From NCBI GenBank assembly GCA_029238125.1, contig JAQWGQ010000001.1, positions 1 through 64,000 on the forward strand: a stretch of DNA of 64,000 nucleotides, given 5' to 3'. Each line of letters opens with the position of its first letter. Positions within the stretch are counted from its first letter, which is position 1. The notes beneath the pieces were generated by a model. That model ran no database searches. It worked only from the letters and a program-made list of their open reading frames with translations, and was not told the origin of the DNA. The stretch is from Flavobacteriaceae bacterium. GTDB lineage: Bacteria > Bacteroidota > Bacteroidia > Flavobacteriales > Flavobacteriaceae. Shown here in pieces: positions 1 through 10,170 of the stretch. A program made the position numbers and the translations under genes.

Positions 1-1053
1 CTTACCTTTAAGTGAATCTGATAATGATTTTAATGGTCTGTTAGAATCTGTTTTAACCGCAGATGATTTACGTGTGTTATCAAATAACGAATCTACAGAT
101 TCTTGAAGCATACGCTTCTCATTACGTAAAATTACTTCTGGTGCTTTTATCTCAACCAATCTCTTAAGACGGTTGTTACGGATAATTACACGACGGTATA
201 AATCATTTAAATCTGAAGTTGCAAAACGACCACCATCTAAAGGTACTAAAGGTCTTAATTCTGGTGGAATTACAGGTACAGCCTTCATGATCATCCATTC
301 TGGTCTGTTTTCTCTGTTTAAGTTAGAATCTCTGAAAGCTTCAACGACTTGAAGACGCTTTAAAGCTTCTGTTTTACGCTGCTTAGACGTTTCGTTATTT
401 GCATTGTGACGTAAGTCATAAGATAACTGGTCTAAATCAATACGTGCTAAAATGTCTATTAAACATTCAGCACCCATTTTAGCGATGAATTTATTAGGGT
501 CTGTATCGTCTAAATACTGATTCTCTTGTGGAATTGACTCTAAAATATTTAGATACTCTTCCTCAGTTAAGAAGTCCATTTTTTGTGTTGGTTCTCCTTC
601 TGCATTCATTGCGATACCTGGCTGTATTACTACGTATCTTTCGTAGTAAATAATCATGTCTAATTTCTTAGAAGGTAATCCTAATAAATATCCTATTTTA
701 TTTGGTAACGAACGAAAGTACCAAATGTGAGCTACAGGCACAACTAAGTTGATGTGTCCTACACGATCTCTACGTACTTTCTTTTCTGTTACTTCTACAC
801 CACAACGGTCACAAATAATACCTTTGTAGCGTATTCTTTTATATTTACCACAAGCACATTCAAAATCCTTTACAGGACCGAAAATACGCTCGCAAAACAA
901 ACCATCACGTTCAGGTTTGTGTGTTCGATAATTAATAGTTTCTGGCTTTAATACCTCTCCACGAGATGCTGCTAAAACAGACTCTGGTGATGCCAAACCA
1001 ATAGAAATTTTGTTGAATTTCTGTACTGTATTCTTATCTTGTCTTTTTGCCAT
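1..1053 (-). CDS. rpoC: DNA-directed RNA polymerase subunit beta', N-terminal part (runs off the window)
   Basis: This is the beta' subunit of RNA polymerase, cut by the left edge; the first 351 codons are present and the frame stays open. The start is the ATG at 1053, giving [13 protein letters not shown]. Residues 66-84 carry the N-terminal zinc site (CACG, then CDRCGVEV: Cys66, Cys68, Cys81, Cys84). The clamp region follows, with the family-typical [14 protein letters not shown] and [20 protein letters not shown]. It lies 64 bases downstream of rpoB in the same orientation, as in nearly all bacteria. Base composition is AT-rich like rpoB and unlike tuf. Confidence 0.97.
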   Translation of the reverse strand, partial: MAKRQDKNTVQKFNKISIGLASPESVLAASRGEVLKPETINYRTHKPERDGLFCERIFGPVKDFECACGKYKRIRYKGIICDRCGVEVTEKKVRRDRVGHINLVVPVAHIWYFRSLPNKIGYLLGLPSKKLDMIIYYERYVVIQPGIAMNAEGEPTQKMDFLTEEEYLNILESIPQENQYLDDTDPNKFIAKMGAECLIDILARIDLDQLSYDLRHNANNETSKQRKTEALKRLQVVEAFRDSNLNRENRPEWMIMKAVPVIPPELRPLVPLDGGRFATSDLNDLYRRVIIRNNRLKRLVEIKAPEVILRNEKRMLQESVDSLFDNTRKSSAVKTDSNRPLKSLSDSLKGK

Positions 1054-1117
1054 TATATTTATGGTATTCAGCACAGGATTTAAGTCTTAAAAAAGACTGA
1101 AAACCTGCACCTAAGTT

Positions 1118-4100
1118 TTACTCTTCTAATCTAATATCTAATCCTAACCCTTTCAATTCGTGCATAAGTACGTTAAAAGATTCAGGTAGTCCTGGTTCTG
1201 GCATTGGCTCACCTTTTACGATTGCTTCGTAAGTTTTTGCTCTACCAATTACGTCATCTGATTTTACAGTTAAGATTTCACGTAATGTACTTGATGCGCC
1301 ATATGCCTCAAGTGCCCATACTTCCATCTCACCAAAACGCTGACCACCAAATTGTGCTTTACCGCCTAATGGTTGTTGTGTAATTAATGAGTATGGTCCA
1401 ATTGAACGTGCGTGCATCTTATCATCAATCATGTGACCTAACTTAATCATATAGATAACACCAACTGTTGCTGCTTGATCGAAACGATCACCTGTTCCGC
1501 CATCATATAAGTGTGTATGACCAAAACGTGGTACACCAGCCTCATCAGTAAATCCGTTGATTTGTTCTAAAGTAGCTCCATCAAAAATAGGTGTCGCATA
1601 TGTTCTTCCTAATTTTTGACCTGCCCAACCTAGAACAGTTTCGTAAATCTGACCGATGTTCATACGAGATGGTACACCAAGTGGGTTTAATACGATATCT
1701 ACAGGAGTTCCATCTTCTAAGAATGGCATATCCTCTTGACGAACGATACGTGCAACAATACCTTTATTACCGTGACGACCTGCCATCTTATCACCAACTT
1801 TAAGTTTACGTTTTTTAGCAATGTAAACTTTAGCTAATTTGATAATACCTGCAGGTAACTCGTCACCTACAGAAATTGTAAATTTCTCACGACGTAATGA
1901 TCCTTGAAGGTCATTTTCCTTAATCTTATAGTTGTGGATTAAATCTGCTACCATTTCATTTGTAGCATCATCAGTTGTCCATCTTCCAGAAGTTAAGTGT
2001 GCATAATCATCAACTGCGTTTAGCATCTTTAAGGTATACTTCTTTCCTTTAGGTATAATTTCTTCACCTAAGTCGTTATATATACCTTGAGCTGTTTTAC
2101 CGTTTACTATAGCAAATAACTTCTCAATCAAAACGGTTTTAAGATCATCAAAACGGTTATCGTAAGCATCTTCTAACTTTACGATATCCTCTTTGTCTTG
2201 TGCTCTTTTGCGCTTATCTTTTATTGCTCTTGCAAATAACTTCTTATTAATTACAACACCGTTTAATGAAGGTGAAGCTTTTAAAGAAGCATCTTTTACA
2301 TCTCCTGCTTTATCACCGAATATAGCACGTAATAACTTTTCTTCTGGAGTTGGATCAGACTCACCTTTTGGTGTAATCTTACCAATTAAAATATCTCCTG
2401 GTTTGATTTCTGCACCAACGCGAATCATACCATTTTCATCCAAGTCTTTTGTTGCTTCTTCAGATACGTTAGGGATATCATTAGTTAACTCCTCGTTACC
2501 TAATTTTGTATCTCTAACCTCTAAAGAATATTCATCGATGTGTATAGATGTGAATACATCTTCACGAACTACTTTTTCAGAAATTACAATCGCATCCTCA
2601 AAGTTGTAACCTTTCCATGGCATGAATGCCACTTTCATATTACGACCAAGAGCAAGCTCTCCTTTTTGAGTAGCGTAACCTTCACAAAGTACTTGTCCTT
2701 TTTCAACTTTATCACCTTTCTGAACGATAGGTTTTAAGTTAATAGACGTACCTTGATTGGTTTTTCTGAACTTCACTAAAGGATAAGTTTTGGTATCGCT
2801 ATCAAAGCTTACCATACCTTCTTCTTTAGTACGCTCATACTTTATTGTTATTTTTTCGGCATCTACATACTCTACATTACCAGCACCTTCAGCATTGATT
2901 AATACTCTAGAATCTGAAGCTACTTGACGCTCTAAACCAGTACCAACGATTGGCGCTTCAGGACGTAATAATGGAACGGCCTGACGCATCATGTTTGACC
3001 CCATCAGTGCACGGTTGGCATCATCATGTTCCAAGAATGGAATTAACGATGCTGAAATCGATGCAATTTGGTTTGGTGCTACATCTGTATAGTTTACGTT
3101 AGAAGGCTCAATTACAGGGAAATCACCTTCTTGACGAGAAATAATTTTCTCTGGAAGTATTTTTCCTTTAGCATCGACTTCAATAGTAGCTTGTGCAATT
3201 AACATATCTTCTTCCTCTTCGGCACTTAGATATGTTGGTGCATTTTTTATATCTACAACACCTTTTTCTACTTTACGATATGGAGTTTCTATGAATCCCA
3301 TAGAATTCACTTTTGCAAAACAAGATAAAGAAGAAATAAGACCAATGTTTGGTCCTTCTGGTGTTTCAATAGGACACAAACGTCCGTAATGTGTATAGTG
3401 AACATCACGAACCTCAAATCCAGCTCTTTCTCTAGACAAACCCCCAGGTCCCAAAGCCGATAGACGACGTTTGTGTGTAATCTCAGCTAATGGATTGGTT
3501 TGATCCATAAACTGCGATAGTTGGTTTGTACCAAAAAATGAATTAATGACTGAAGATAATGTCTTCGCATTAATTAAATCAATTGGTGTGAAAACCTCAT
3601 TATCACGAACGTTCATACGTTCACGGATAGTACGTGCCATACGTGCTAAACCTACACCAAATTGTGAAGATAACTGCTCACCTACTGTACGTACACGACG
3701 GTTAGATAAGTGATCGATATCATCAATCTCTGCTTTAGAGTTAATTAGCTCAATTAAATATTTTATAATTGTTATGATATCAATTTTAGTAAGCACTTGC
3801 TTATCCATACCAATATCTAACTGTAGTTTTTTGTTCATTCTGTAACGACCTACTTCACCTAAAGAGTAACGTTGGTCAGAAAAGAATAATTTATCAATAA
3901 TACCACGTGCAGTTTCCTCATCTGGCGGCTCAGCGTTTCGTAATTGACGGTAGATGTGTTCAACAGCTTCTTTTTCCGAGTTTGTTGGATCTTTCTGTAA
4001 TGTATTATGAATAATTGCGTAATCTCCTTGTTGACCACTTTCTTTATGTAAAAGAATCGTTTTTACACCAGCTTCAAGGATTTCTTCAATATTTTCTTTG

Positions 4101-4930
4101 TCTATAATTGTGTCACGATCTAAAACAATTTCGTTACGCTCAATAGATACTACTTCTCCAGTATCTTCATCTACGAAATCTTCATGCCATGTATTAAGTA
4201 CACGTGCGGCAAGTTTATGACCGATAACTTTCTTTAATCCAGATTTAGAAACCTTTACTTCTTCTGCAAGATCAAATATTTCTAAAATATCCTTATCTCT
4301 CTCAAAACCAATAGCTCTGAATAATGTTGTAACAGGAAGCTTTTTCTTTCTGTCAATATATGCGTACATCACTTGGTTGATGTCGGTAGCAAATTCTATC
4401 CAAGATCCTTTGAAAGGAATTACTCTTGCAGAATATAATTTTGTACCGTTGGCATGGAACGACTGGCTAAAGAATACACCTGGCGACCTGTGTAACTGAG
4501 ACACAACAACTCGTTCTGCTCCATTAATACAGAATGTACCGCTTGGTGTCATGTAAGGAATTGTTCCTAGGTATACATCTTGAACAATAGTCTCGAAGTC
4601 CTCGTGTTCAGGATCTGTACAATACAATTTCAAACGTGCTTTTAATGGCACACTGTATGTTAGTCCTCTTTCTATACATTCTTCGATTGAATATCTTGGT
4701 GGATCTATGAAATAGTCCAAGAATTCTAATACGAATTGATTTCTTGTGTCGGTAATTGGAAAGTTTTCCATGAAGGTGTTGTATAAACCTTCTGTACCTC
4801 TTTGATCAGATTTTGTCTCTAATTGGAAAAAATCCTGGAAGGATTTTATCTGAATGTCCAGAAAATCTGGATACTCAGTTCTGTTTACAATCGAGGAGAA
4901 ATTTAATCTTTCAGCTTTTTTTGCTAACAT
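1118..4930 (-). CDS. rpoB: DNA-directed RNA polymerase subunit beta
   Basis: Full-length beta subunit of 1270 residues, the usual size in Bacteroidota. The protein starts [11 protein letters not shown]. The rifampicin-binding region is readable ([19 protein letters not shown] followed by LSALGPGG) and has the usual sensitive-type residues. Downstream come [11 protein letters not shown], the catalytic-core segment [15 protein letters not shown] and the C-terminal [20 protein letters not shown]. It sits between rplL and rpoC, with a 133-base gap to rplL that contains a strong stem-loop. Leucine is mostly TTA and arginine mostly CGT or AGA. Confidence 0.99.
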   Translation of the reverse strand: MLAKKAERLNFSSIVNRTEYPDFLDIQIKSFQDFFQLETKSDQRGTEGLYNTFMENFPITDTRNQFVLEFLDYFIDPPRYSIEECIERGLTYSVPLKARLKLYCTDPEHEDFETIVQDVYLGTIPYMTPSGTFCINGAERVVVSQLHRSPGVFFSQSFHANGTKLYSARVIPFKGSWIEFATDINQVMYAYIDRKKKLPVTTLFRAIGFERDKDILEIFDLAEEVKVSKSGLKKVIGHKLAARVLNTWHEDFVDEDTGEVVSIERNEIVLDRDTIIDKENIEEILEAGVKTILLHKESGQQGDYAIIHNTLQKDPTNSEKEAVEHIYRQLRNAEPPDEETARGIIDKLFFSDQRYSLGEVGRYRMNKKLQLDIGMDKQVLTKIDIITIIKYLIELINSKAEIDDIDHLSNRRVRTVGEQLSSQFGVGLARMARTIRERMNVRDNEVFTPIDLINAKTLSSVINSFFGTNQLSQFMDQTNPLAEITHKRRLSALGPGGLSRERAGFEVRDVHYTHYGRLCPIETPEGPNIGLISSLSCFAKVNSMGFIETPYRKVEKGVVDIKNAPTYLSAEEEEDMLIAQATIEVDAKGKILPEKIISRQEGDFPVIEPSNVNYTDVAPNQIASISASLIPFLEHDDANRALMGSNMMRQAVPLLRPEAPIVGTGLERQVASDSRVLINAEGAGNVEYVDAEKITIKYERTKEEGMVSFDSDTKTYPLVKFRKTNQGTSINLKPIVQKGDKVEKGQVLCEGYATQKGELALGRNMKVAFMPWKGYNFEDAIVISEKVVREDVFTSIHIDEYSLEVRDTKLGNEELTNDIPNVSEEATKDLDENGMIRVGAEIKPGDILIGKITPKGESDPTPEEKLLRAIFGDKAGDVKDASLKASPSLNGVVINKKLFARAIKDKRKRAQDKEDIVKLEDAYDNRFDDLKTVLIEKLFAIVNGKTAQGIYNDLGEEIIPKGKKYTLKMLNAVDDYAHLTSGRWTTDDATNEMVADLIHNYKIKENDLQGSLRREKFTISVGDELPAGIIKLAKVYIAKKRKLKVGDKMAGRHGNKGIVARIVRQEDMPFLEDGTPVDIVLNPLGVPSRMNIGQIYETVLGWAGQKLGRTYATPIFDGATLEQINGFTDEAGVPRFGHTHLYDGGTGDRFDQAATVGVIYMIKLGHMIDDKMHARSIGPYSLITQQPLGGKAQFGGQRFGEMEVWALEAYGASSTLREILTVKSDDVIGRAKTYEAIVKGEPMPEPGLPESFNVLMHELKGLGLDIRLEE

Positions 4931-5005
4931 CGATGAACGCGTTTTTGATTAAAAATAATATAATGTAGTGTACATAATATTTATATACACAAAATGGTCT
5001 AGGCA

Positions 5006-5030
5006 TTATCCCGTAATTTTTACGGGATAA
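5006..5030 (-). promoter_or_regulatory. 11-bp stem-loop in the rplL-rpoB spacer
   Basis: TTATCCCGTAA and TTACGGGATAA form a perfect 11-bp stem with a TTT loop. It lies between the end of rplL and the start of rpoB on the transcribed strand. There is no T-run after it, so it is not a standard intrinsic terminator. It could be a partial attenuator or an RNase processing site that sets the ratio of ribosomal protein to RNA polymerase; that role is inferred from the position, where other bacteria have such an element. Confidence 0.6.
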
Positions 5031-5063
5031 ACCTAAACCTTGTATTGTAGGTATTAACCGAGC

Positions 5064-5441
5064 TTACTTAAGCTCAACCTCAGCTCCAGCTTCTTCTAAA
5101 GACGCTTTTAATGCTTCAGCTTCATCTTTAGTAACGCCTTCTTTGATTGCACTTGGTGCATCATCAACTAAACCTTTAGCGTCTTTTAAACCTAAACCAG
5201 TTAATTCCTTAACTAACTTTACAACTGCTAGTTTAGAACCACCAGCTGCTTTAAGGATTACGTCAAACTCTGTTTGCTCTTCTGCAGCGTCTCCACCAGC
5301 AGCTCCGCCACCAGCAGCAACAGCTACTGCAGCAGCAGCAGGCTCAATACCGTATTCTTCTTTTAAAATATCAGCTAATTCATTAACCTCTTTTACAGTT
5401 AAATTAACTAATTGTTCTGCGAAATCTTTTAAATCTGCCAT
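5064..5441 (-). CDS. rplL: 50S ribosomal protein bL12 (L7/L12)
   Basis: Stalk protein of the large ribosomal subunit that recruits translation GTPases. It has 125 residues. The N-terminal dimerisation segment ([19 protein letters not shown]) is followed by an Ala/Gly-rich hinge (about residues 34-53) and the C-terminal domain with [16 protein letters not shown] and [10 protein letters not shown]. It is co-directional with rplJ, 59 bases upstream, as in the classical L10-L12 operon. Codon use is strongly biased to A/T-ending codons. Confidence 0.99.
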   Translation of the reverse strand: MADLKDFAEQLVNLTVKEVNELADILKEEYGIEPAAAAVAVAAGGGAAGGDAAEEQTEFDVILKAAGGSKLAVVKLVKELTGLGLKDAKGLVDDAPSAIKEGVTKDEAEALKASLEEAGAEVELK

Positions 5442-5500
5442 TTTTCTATCGTTTTAATGTGTGTGTTTTTATTTTAATTTTTAAGTGCGTATGCGTTTTG

Positions 5501-6022
5501 TTATCCTTCTTTTTCAGATAACGTTTTTAAGATACCAGCTAATGCTCCACCACTAGATTTAAGTGCTGAAATGACATTCTTAGCAGGTGATTGTAATAAT
5601 CCTATTACTTCTCCAATCAACTCTTCTCTAGACTTAATATCTACTAAGGCATCTAATTGGTCGTCCCCTATGTAAATAGACTCTTCGATGAAAGCTCCTT
5701 TTAATAAAGGTTTCTCTGATTTCTTACGAAAAGCTTTAATTACTTTTGCAGGTCCGTTACCAGTTTCGGAGTACATTACCGAGGTGTTACCTTTTAAAGT
5801 CGCAGGTAAATCTCCAAACTCTTTGTCTGAGGCTTCCATTGCCTTTTCTAATAATGTATTCTTTACAACTGCTAGTCTTACATTTGCTTTAAAGCAAGCG
5901 CGACGTAGGTTTGAAGTATCAACAGCATTTAATCCAGAGATATCTGTTAAATAGATATTTGTATTATCTGCTAATTGTGCAGTTAACTCTTCAATTACTA
6001 CCGATTTTTCTTCTCTTGTCAT
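5501..6022 (-). CDS. rplJ: 50S ribosomal protein uL10
   Basis: L10 anchors the L12 stalk dimers to 23S rRNA and in many bacteria represses its own mRNA. The protein has 173 residues and begins MTREEKSVVIEELTAQLADN. The RNA-binding core includes NLRRACFKANVRLAVVKNTLL. The C-terminal helix that binds L12 follows. It lies 19 bases downstream of rplA. Confidence 0.98.
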   Translation of the reverse strand: MTREEKSVVIEELTAQLADNTNIYLTDISGLNAVDTSNLRRACFKANVRLAVVKNTLLEKAMEASDKEFGDLPATLKGNTSVMYSETGNGPAKVIKAFRKKSEKPLLKGAFIEESIYIGDDQLDALVDIKSREELIGEVIGLLQSPAKNVISALKSSGGALAGILKTLSEKEG

Positions 6023-6041
6023 AATATTCTAAGTTTAACTA

Positions 6042-6731
6042 CTATCCGATTTTTGTATCAATTGCAATACTTGGGCTCATTGTGCTAGACATAAAAATGC
6101 TTTTCACATATACACCTTTTGATGCAGTTGGTTTTAACTTCATTAAAGTTGTCAATAACTCGTTTGCATTTCCAACTAGTTTATCAGCACTAAATGATGC
6201 TTTACCTATTGGAGCGTGAACAATTCCTGTTTTGTCTACTTTAAAATCTATCTTACCAGCTTTTACTTCAGTAACTGCTTTAGCTACGTCCATAGTCACT
6301 GTTCCTGTCTTAGGGTTTGGCATAAGGCCTCTTGGTCCTAATACTCTACCTAATGGTCCTAACTTACCCATGATGCTAGGCATAGTAACGATAACGTCAA
6401 CGTCCGTCCAACCATCTTTAATTTTCTGTAAGTATTCGTCTAACCCAACATAATCAGCGCCAGCTGCTTTAGCTTCTTCTTCTTTGTCTGGTGTTACTAA
6501 TGCAAGAACCTTCATGTCTTTACCTGTACCGTGTGGTAATGAAACTACACCACGTACCATTTGATTTGCTTTACGTGGATCTACGCCTAATCTTACGGCT
6601 AAATCTACTGAGGCATCAAATTTTGTGTATGTGATTTCTTTTAGTAAAGCTGAAGCTTCTTCTACTGAGTAAAGTTTATTCTTATCTACTTTAGCTCTAG
6701 CTTCTTTTTGCTTTTTTGTTAATCTTGCCAT
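6042..6731 (-). CDS. rplA: 50S ribosomal protein uL1
   Basis: L1 forms the second stalk of the large subunit near the E site and can repress the L11 operon in other bacteria. The protein has 229 residues. The conserved segment [20 protein letters not shown] is present, as is the [10 protein letters not shown] region. It follows rplK by 10 bases, so the two genes are transcribed together. Confidence 0.99.
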   Translation of the reverse strand: MARLTKKQKEARAKVDKNKLYSVEEASALLKEITYTKFDASVDLAVRLGVDPRKANQMVRGVVSLPHGTGKDMKVLALVTPDKEEEAKAAGADYVGLDEYLQKIKDGWTDVDVIVTMPSIMGKLGPLGRVLGPRGLMPNPKTGTVTMDVAKAVTEVKAGKIDFKVDKTGIVHAPIGKASFSADKLVGNANELLTTLMKLKPTASKGVYVKSIFMSSTMSPSIAIDTKIG

Positions 6732-6741
6732 TTCAAAAATT

Positions 6742-7182
6742 TTAGTTTGGAGCTTCTCCTCCTTTAACTGTGATTCCCATCGATCTGGCTGTACCTGCTA
6801 CCATTTTCATAGCTGATTCAACCGTGAATGCATTTAGGTCTACCATCTTGTCTTCTGCAATAGTCTTAACTTGATCCCAAGTCACTTTTGCTACTTTACG
6901 TCGGTTTGGTTCTCCTGATCCCTTCTTTACTTTGGCCGCTTCTAATAATTGTACTGCTGCTGGTGGAGTCTTGATTACAAATTCAAATGATTTGTCTTTG
7001 TAAACTGAGATTACCACAGGTAAAACTTTACCTGGCTTATCTTGAGTTCTAGCATTGAACTGCTTACAGAACTCCATGATATTAACTCCAGCGGCACCTA
7101 AAGCGGGTCCAACCGGTGGCGATGGATTCGCTGCACCTCCCCGAACTTGTAATTTAACTACTTTGTCTAGTTCTTTTGCCAT
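6742..7182 (-). CDS. rplK: 50S ribosomal protein uL11
   Basis: L11 binds the GTPase-associated centre of 23S rRNA and is needed for stringent signalling by RelA-type enzymes. It has 146 residues. The N-terminal domain shows [20 protein letters not shown], with the prolines and glycines of the family, and the C-terminal rRNA-binding domain ends in [12 protein letters not shown]. It is followed by rplA and preceded by nusG at a 71-base gap. Confidence 0.99.
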   Translation of the reverse strand: MAKELDKVVKLQVRGGAANPSPPVGPALGAAGVNIMEFCKQFNARTQDKPGKVLPVVISVYKDKSFEFVIKTPPAAVQLLEAAKVKKGSGEPNRRKVAKVTWDQVKTIAEDKMVDLNAFTVESAMKMVAGTARSMGITVKGGEAPN

Positions 7183-7253
7183 TTTAAATTTAAAATTGTG
7201 CGCTGTTTTTAAATTGGAAGCCTAAAAACAAACGCTATATAATGTAACAATTA

Positions 7254-7811
7254 TTATACTTTGTCTACTTGCATATAGCTTAACTCTAATGGTGTTTTTC
7301 TTCCAAAAATCTTAACCATTACTTCTAGCTTACGCTTTTCTTCGTTAATCTTCTCAATAGTACCATCAAATCCGTTGAATGGTCCATCAATTACTTTTAC
7401 AGTCTCACCAATTGTAAAAGGAATAGCAACATTTGAATCAGCCTCTAAGGCCAACTCATCTACTTTACCTAACATACGGTTAACTTCTGACTGTCTTAAT
7501 GGTACAGGCTCTCCTCCTTTTGTTTCTCCTAAAAAACCAATAACATTTGTAATTGATTTAATAATATGAGGCACTTCACCAGACAGGTTAGCTTGTATCA
7601 TAATATAACCAGGAAAATAAGTACGTTCTTTATTTACTTTCTTCCCGTTACGAATTTGTATTACTTTTTCTGTAGGTACTAAAACTTGATCAACATAATC
7701 ACCCAAACCTAATCTAGAGATTTCATTCTCTATGTAGGTTTTGATTTTGTTTTCTTGACCACTTACAGCTCTAACAACATACCACTTTTTATTTTCGCTT
7801 TTTTCAGACAT
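7254..7811 (-). CDS. nusG: Transcription termination/antitermination factor NusG
   Basis: NusG binds RNA polymerase through its NGN domain and couples it to the ribosome or to Rho through its KOW domain. The protein has 185 residues. The NGN domain opens with KKWYVVRAVSGQENKIKTYI and contains TYFPGYIMIQ. The KOW domain is at about residues 130-185, with GETVKVIDGPFNGFDGTIE. It is located between secE and rplK, the standard arrangement. Confidence 0.98.
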   Translation of the reverse strand: MSEKSENKKWYVVRAVSGQENKIKTYIENEISRLGLGDYVDQVLVPTEKVIQIRNGKKVNKERTYFPGYIMIQANLSGEVPHIIKSITNVIGFLGETKGGEPVPLRQSEVNRMLGKVDELALEADSNVAIPFTIGETVKVIDGPFNGFDGTIEKINEEKRKLEVMVKIFGRKTPLELSYMQVDKV

Positions 7812-7830
7812 ACAATTAATTGATAGTTGT

Positions 7831-8028
7831 TTAATTTCCTATTAGACCAAAATAAGCCTTAATAACTCTACTGAATACTGTATCAATTCCCCAAATAGCT
7901 AATGAAAATAATATGGAAAAAACCGCTACAACAATAGTTAACCTTTGTGCTTCTGACCAAGGTGTCCATGTTACATTATTTTTAAGCTCTTCGAACGATT
8001 CTTTTACGTATGTTATTACTCCTGCCAT
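7831..8028 (-). CDS. secE: Preprotein translocase subunit SecE
   Basis: Small membrane subunit of the SecYEG channel. At 65 residues it has the single-span form found outside the gammaproteobacteria. An amphipathic helix (ITYVKESFEELKNNVTWTPW) precedes one membrane span at about residues 30-52. It is encoded directly after tRNA-Trp and 19 bases before nusG. Confidence 0.95.
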   Translation of the reverse strand: MAGVITYVKESFEELKNNVTWTPWSEAQRLTIVVAVFSILFSLAIWGIDTVFSRVIKAYFGLIGN

Positions 8029-8086
8029 TTAAGTTCTATTTTTTTGATACAAAATATATTGATTTTGTCTTGGTATACTTAGCTTG

Positions 8087-8159
8087 CACGGGTTGAGAGA
8101 CTCGAACTCCCGACACCTGGTTTTGGAGACCAGTGCTCTACCAACTGAGCTAAACCCGT
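8087..8159 (-). tRNA. tRNA-Trp (CCA anticodon)
   Basis: The minus strand folds as a complete 73-base cloverleaf: acceptor ACGGGTT paired with AACCCGT, D-arm AGCTCAGTTGGTAGAGC, anticodon stem CTGGT/ACCAG around CTCCAAA (anticodon CCA), and T-loop TTCGAGT. The discriminator is G and no CCA tail is encoded. It lies between tuf and secE, a position conserved in flavobacteria. The base-composition change of the region occurs just upstream of it. Confidence 0.97.
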
Positions 8160-8170
8160 AAACATAAATC

Positions 8171-8197
8171 AAGGTATCCCGAAAAACAGGATACCTT
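8171..8197 (-). promoter_or_regulatory. 9-bp stem-loop between tuf and tRNA-Trp
   Basis: AAGGTATCC and GGATACCTT pair perfectly around a 9-base loop, 23 bases after the tuf stop codon and 12 bases before tRNA-Trp. There is no T-run, so it more likely separates or stabilises the tuf 3' end, or marks a processing site for the tRNA, than terminates transcription outright. The role is inferred. Confidence 0.5.
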
Positions 8198-8219
8198 AAT
8201 ATACATTTAGACTTGTTTA

Positions 8220-9407
8220 TTAATCTATAATTTCAGTCACCTGACCTGCACCAACTGTACGACCACCCTCACGGATAGCGAAACGTAGACCTACGTTCAT
8301 TGCAATTGGTTGAATCAAATCAACTGTGATAGTTAAGTTGTCACCAGGCATTACCATTTCAACTCCGCTAGGAAGGTTGATATTACCAGTAACGTCTGTT
8401 GTACGAACATAAAACTGAGGACGATAATTGTTGTGGAATGGCGTATGACGTCCACCCTCTTCTTTTTTCAGAATGTATACCTCAGCTTTAAACTTAGCAT
8501 GAGGGGTAACAGAGCCTGGCTTACAAATCACCATACCTCTTTTGATATCTGTTTTCTCGATACCACGCAGAAGGATTCCTACGTTGTCACCCGCTTCACC
8601 GCGATCTAATATTTTTCGGAACATCTCAACACCAGTAATGGTAGAATCTAACTTCTCAGCTCCCATACCGATAATGTCAACCGCATCTGCAGTATTTGCA
8701 ACACCTGTTTCGATTCGGCCAGTAGCTACTGTACCACGACCAGTGATCGAGAATACATCTTCGATTGGCATTAAGAAGTCTTTCTCGACGTCACGCTTTG
8801 GCAATTCAATCCAGCTATCAACTTCTTCCATCAGCTTCATGACAGAGTCAACCCATTTTTGCTCCCCGTTAAGAGCGCCAAGGGCAGATCCCAAAATTAC
8901 AGGACCGTTATCACCATCATAGTCATAAAAACTTAACAATTCACGAACTTCCATTTCAACGAGCTCGAGGAGTTCCTCATCATCAACCATGTCAGCTTTG
9001 TTTAGGAATACAACAATACGTGGAACCCCAACCTGACGTCCAAGAAGTATGTGCTCACGTGTTTGTGGCATCGGACCATCTGTCGCAGCAACCACCAAGA
9101 TCGCTCCGTCCATTTGTGCAGCACCAGTAACCATGTTTTTCACATAGTCGGCGTGACCAGGACAGTCAACGTGTGCATAGTGACGGTTTGCCGTTTGATA
9201 TTCAACGTGTGAGGTATTAATTGTGATTCCTCTTTCCTTTTCCTCGGGTGCGTTGTCAATTTGGTCAAAGCTTAGCGCCTCTGAATATCCAGCGTCAGCT
9301 AATACTTTAGTGATTGCAGCCGTAAGGGTTGTTTTTCCGTGGTCAACGTGCCCTATCGTACCAATATTTAGGTGGGGTTTCGACCGATCAAAAGTTTCCT
9401 TTGCCAT
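8220..9407 (-). CDS. tuf: Elongation factor Tu
   Basis: EF-Tu delivers aminoacyl-tRNA to the ribosome as a GTPase. The protein has 395 residues, the normal length. The G1 motif GHVDHGKT, G3 [10 protein letters not shown]4 NKAD and G5 GSALGAL are all present, followed by domains 2 and 3. Unlike the neighbouring rpl/rpo genes, this gene mixes codons freely (for example CGG, CGA and CGC as well as CGT for arginine) and is visibly richer in G+C. This is odd for what is normally the most biased gene in a genome. Confidence 0.99.
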   Translation of the reverse strand: MAKETFDRSKPHLNIGTIGHVDHGKTTLTAAITKVLADAGYSEALSFDQIDNAPEEKERGITINTSHVEYQTANRHYAHVDCPGHADYVKNMVTGAAQMDGAILVVAATDGPMPQTREHILLGRQVGVPRIVVFLNKADMVDDEELLELVEMEVRELLSFYDYDGDNGPVILGSALGALNGEQKWVDSVMKLMEEVDSWIELPKRDVEKDFLMPIEDVFSITGRGTVATGRIETGVANTADAVDIIGMGAEKLDSTITGVEMFRKILDRGEAGDNVGILLRGIEKTDIKRGMVICKPGSVTPHAKFKAEVYILKKEEGGRHTPFHNNYRPQFYVRTTDVTGNINLPSGVEMVMPGDNLTITVDLIQPIAMNVGLRFAIREGGRTVGAGQVTEIID

Positions 9408-9439
9408 AATGTATTTCGTTTATGCTTTTAAAATGAGCG

Positions 9440-9447
9440 CAAATATA
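9440..9447 (-). promoter_or_regulatory. tuf promoter -7 box (TATATTTG)
   Basis: TATATTTG matches the Bacteroidota -7 consensus TAnnTTTG and lies 32 bases before the tuf ATG, giving an untranslated leader of roughly 25-28 bases. A TTG lies 15 bases further upstream, shorter than the usual 17-21 spacing, so the -33 element is uncertain. Confidence 0.6.
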
Positions 9448-9643
9448 ATTATTTATTCTTAACAATCCTTGTTGGGATGTTAAAAATTTTCGATTTACAT
9501 ACAAAGGGGATTTAATCGACTTTTCTACTGCAAAAAATCAATGCTAAAATATGATGAATCACAGCCGACTCTTGGCGCTTTGCTCGTCCGTAAACACGAG
9601 TGTATTTACCAAAGCAAGCAAAGGCAACCATTTAATGACATAG

Positions 9644-9895
9644 CTAACTTCTTTTTTGCTTTTTATTCAGTTTTTCCACTTCCTTATCGACTGAAAAGAA
9701 TGGATTGAAAATCGAAAAATAATGAGAGACTAAACCAATGCCCCAACCCAAAAGTGAGAAAATAGCTCAATTGACGTGACCATTATCGTATAGATCTACA
9801 CCAAATAGAAATATATTGGAAAGAATATAAACAAGAAGATGTGATTTAAAGCTGACGATGTTTTCAGCTTTTTCAAGGATTTGCTGTTCGTTCAT
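9644..9895 (-). pseudogene. 2TM-domain protein gene broken by one in-frame TGA
   Basis: From the ATG at 9895 the minus strand encodes a protein that would be 83 residues long, but codon 43 (9767-9769) is TGA. Before it comes a segment with KSHLLVYILSNIFLFGVDLY, and after it, in the same frame, LLGWGIGLVSHYFSIF. Together they match the small 2TM-domain family of flavobacteria, which has two membrane spans and the GWGIGL..H signature. The family usually has a tryptophan near that place, and TGG to TGA is one base change. There are no frameshifts, so the break is probably recent or a sequencing error. Function of the family is unknown. Confidence 0.7.
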
Positions 9896-9945
9896 GATAT
9901 TAAGATTCAGAACAACAATTTACAAAAAATATTGGGTGTAAATAA

Positions 9946-10170
9946 TTAAACCCAAACAAGCTCACAGCTGAGGTCAAACAAAAGGTACAATCTCTCTTAG
10001 ATGGTGCTATAGATGGCATAGATCTAAGCGAGTGTACAATAGCAGAACGTATACGCTTGATCGAGATAGGATTGAGATACACTTTACCTACTATGAAGCA
10101 GGTAGAAAAACACCCTGAAACAGAGTATCAGAGCATAGACTTTAAGAACCTAATAAAGTTTGTGGATTAA
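9946..10170 (+). pseudogene. Remnant of a small phage/mobile-element protein
   Basis: An open frame of 74 codons follows a TAA directly upstream and has no ATG or GTG at a sensible position, so its 5' end is missing. It reads LNPNKLTAEVKQKVQSLLD, then SECTIAERIRLIEIGLRYTLPTMK, and stops at 10168. This resembles the short hypothetical proteins found in Bacteroidota prophages and mobile islands (N-P-N-K/R-L-T start, then an RI.LL.I.L.Y.LP motif). I recognise the style but cannot name a family. It overlaps the end of the convergent lipoprotein gene by 4 bases. Confidence 0.4.

Noticed and set aside
5143..5457. Long plus-strand ORF opposite rplL, rich in Ala and Ser
   Set aside because: It is the reverse frame of the Ala-rich L12 hinge; a shadow of a real gene.
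9500..9640. Partial repeats CTTTGCT/AGCAAAG downstream of tuf as an insertion-sequence end
   Set aside because: Arms are short, the interior does not code for a transposase and no target duplication is visible.
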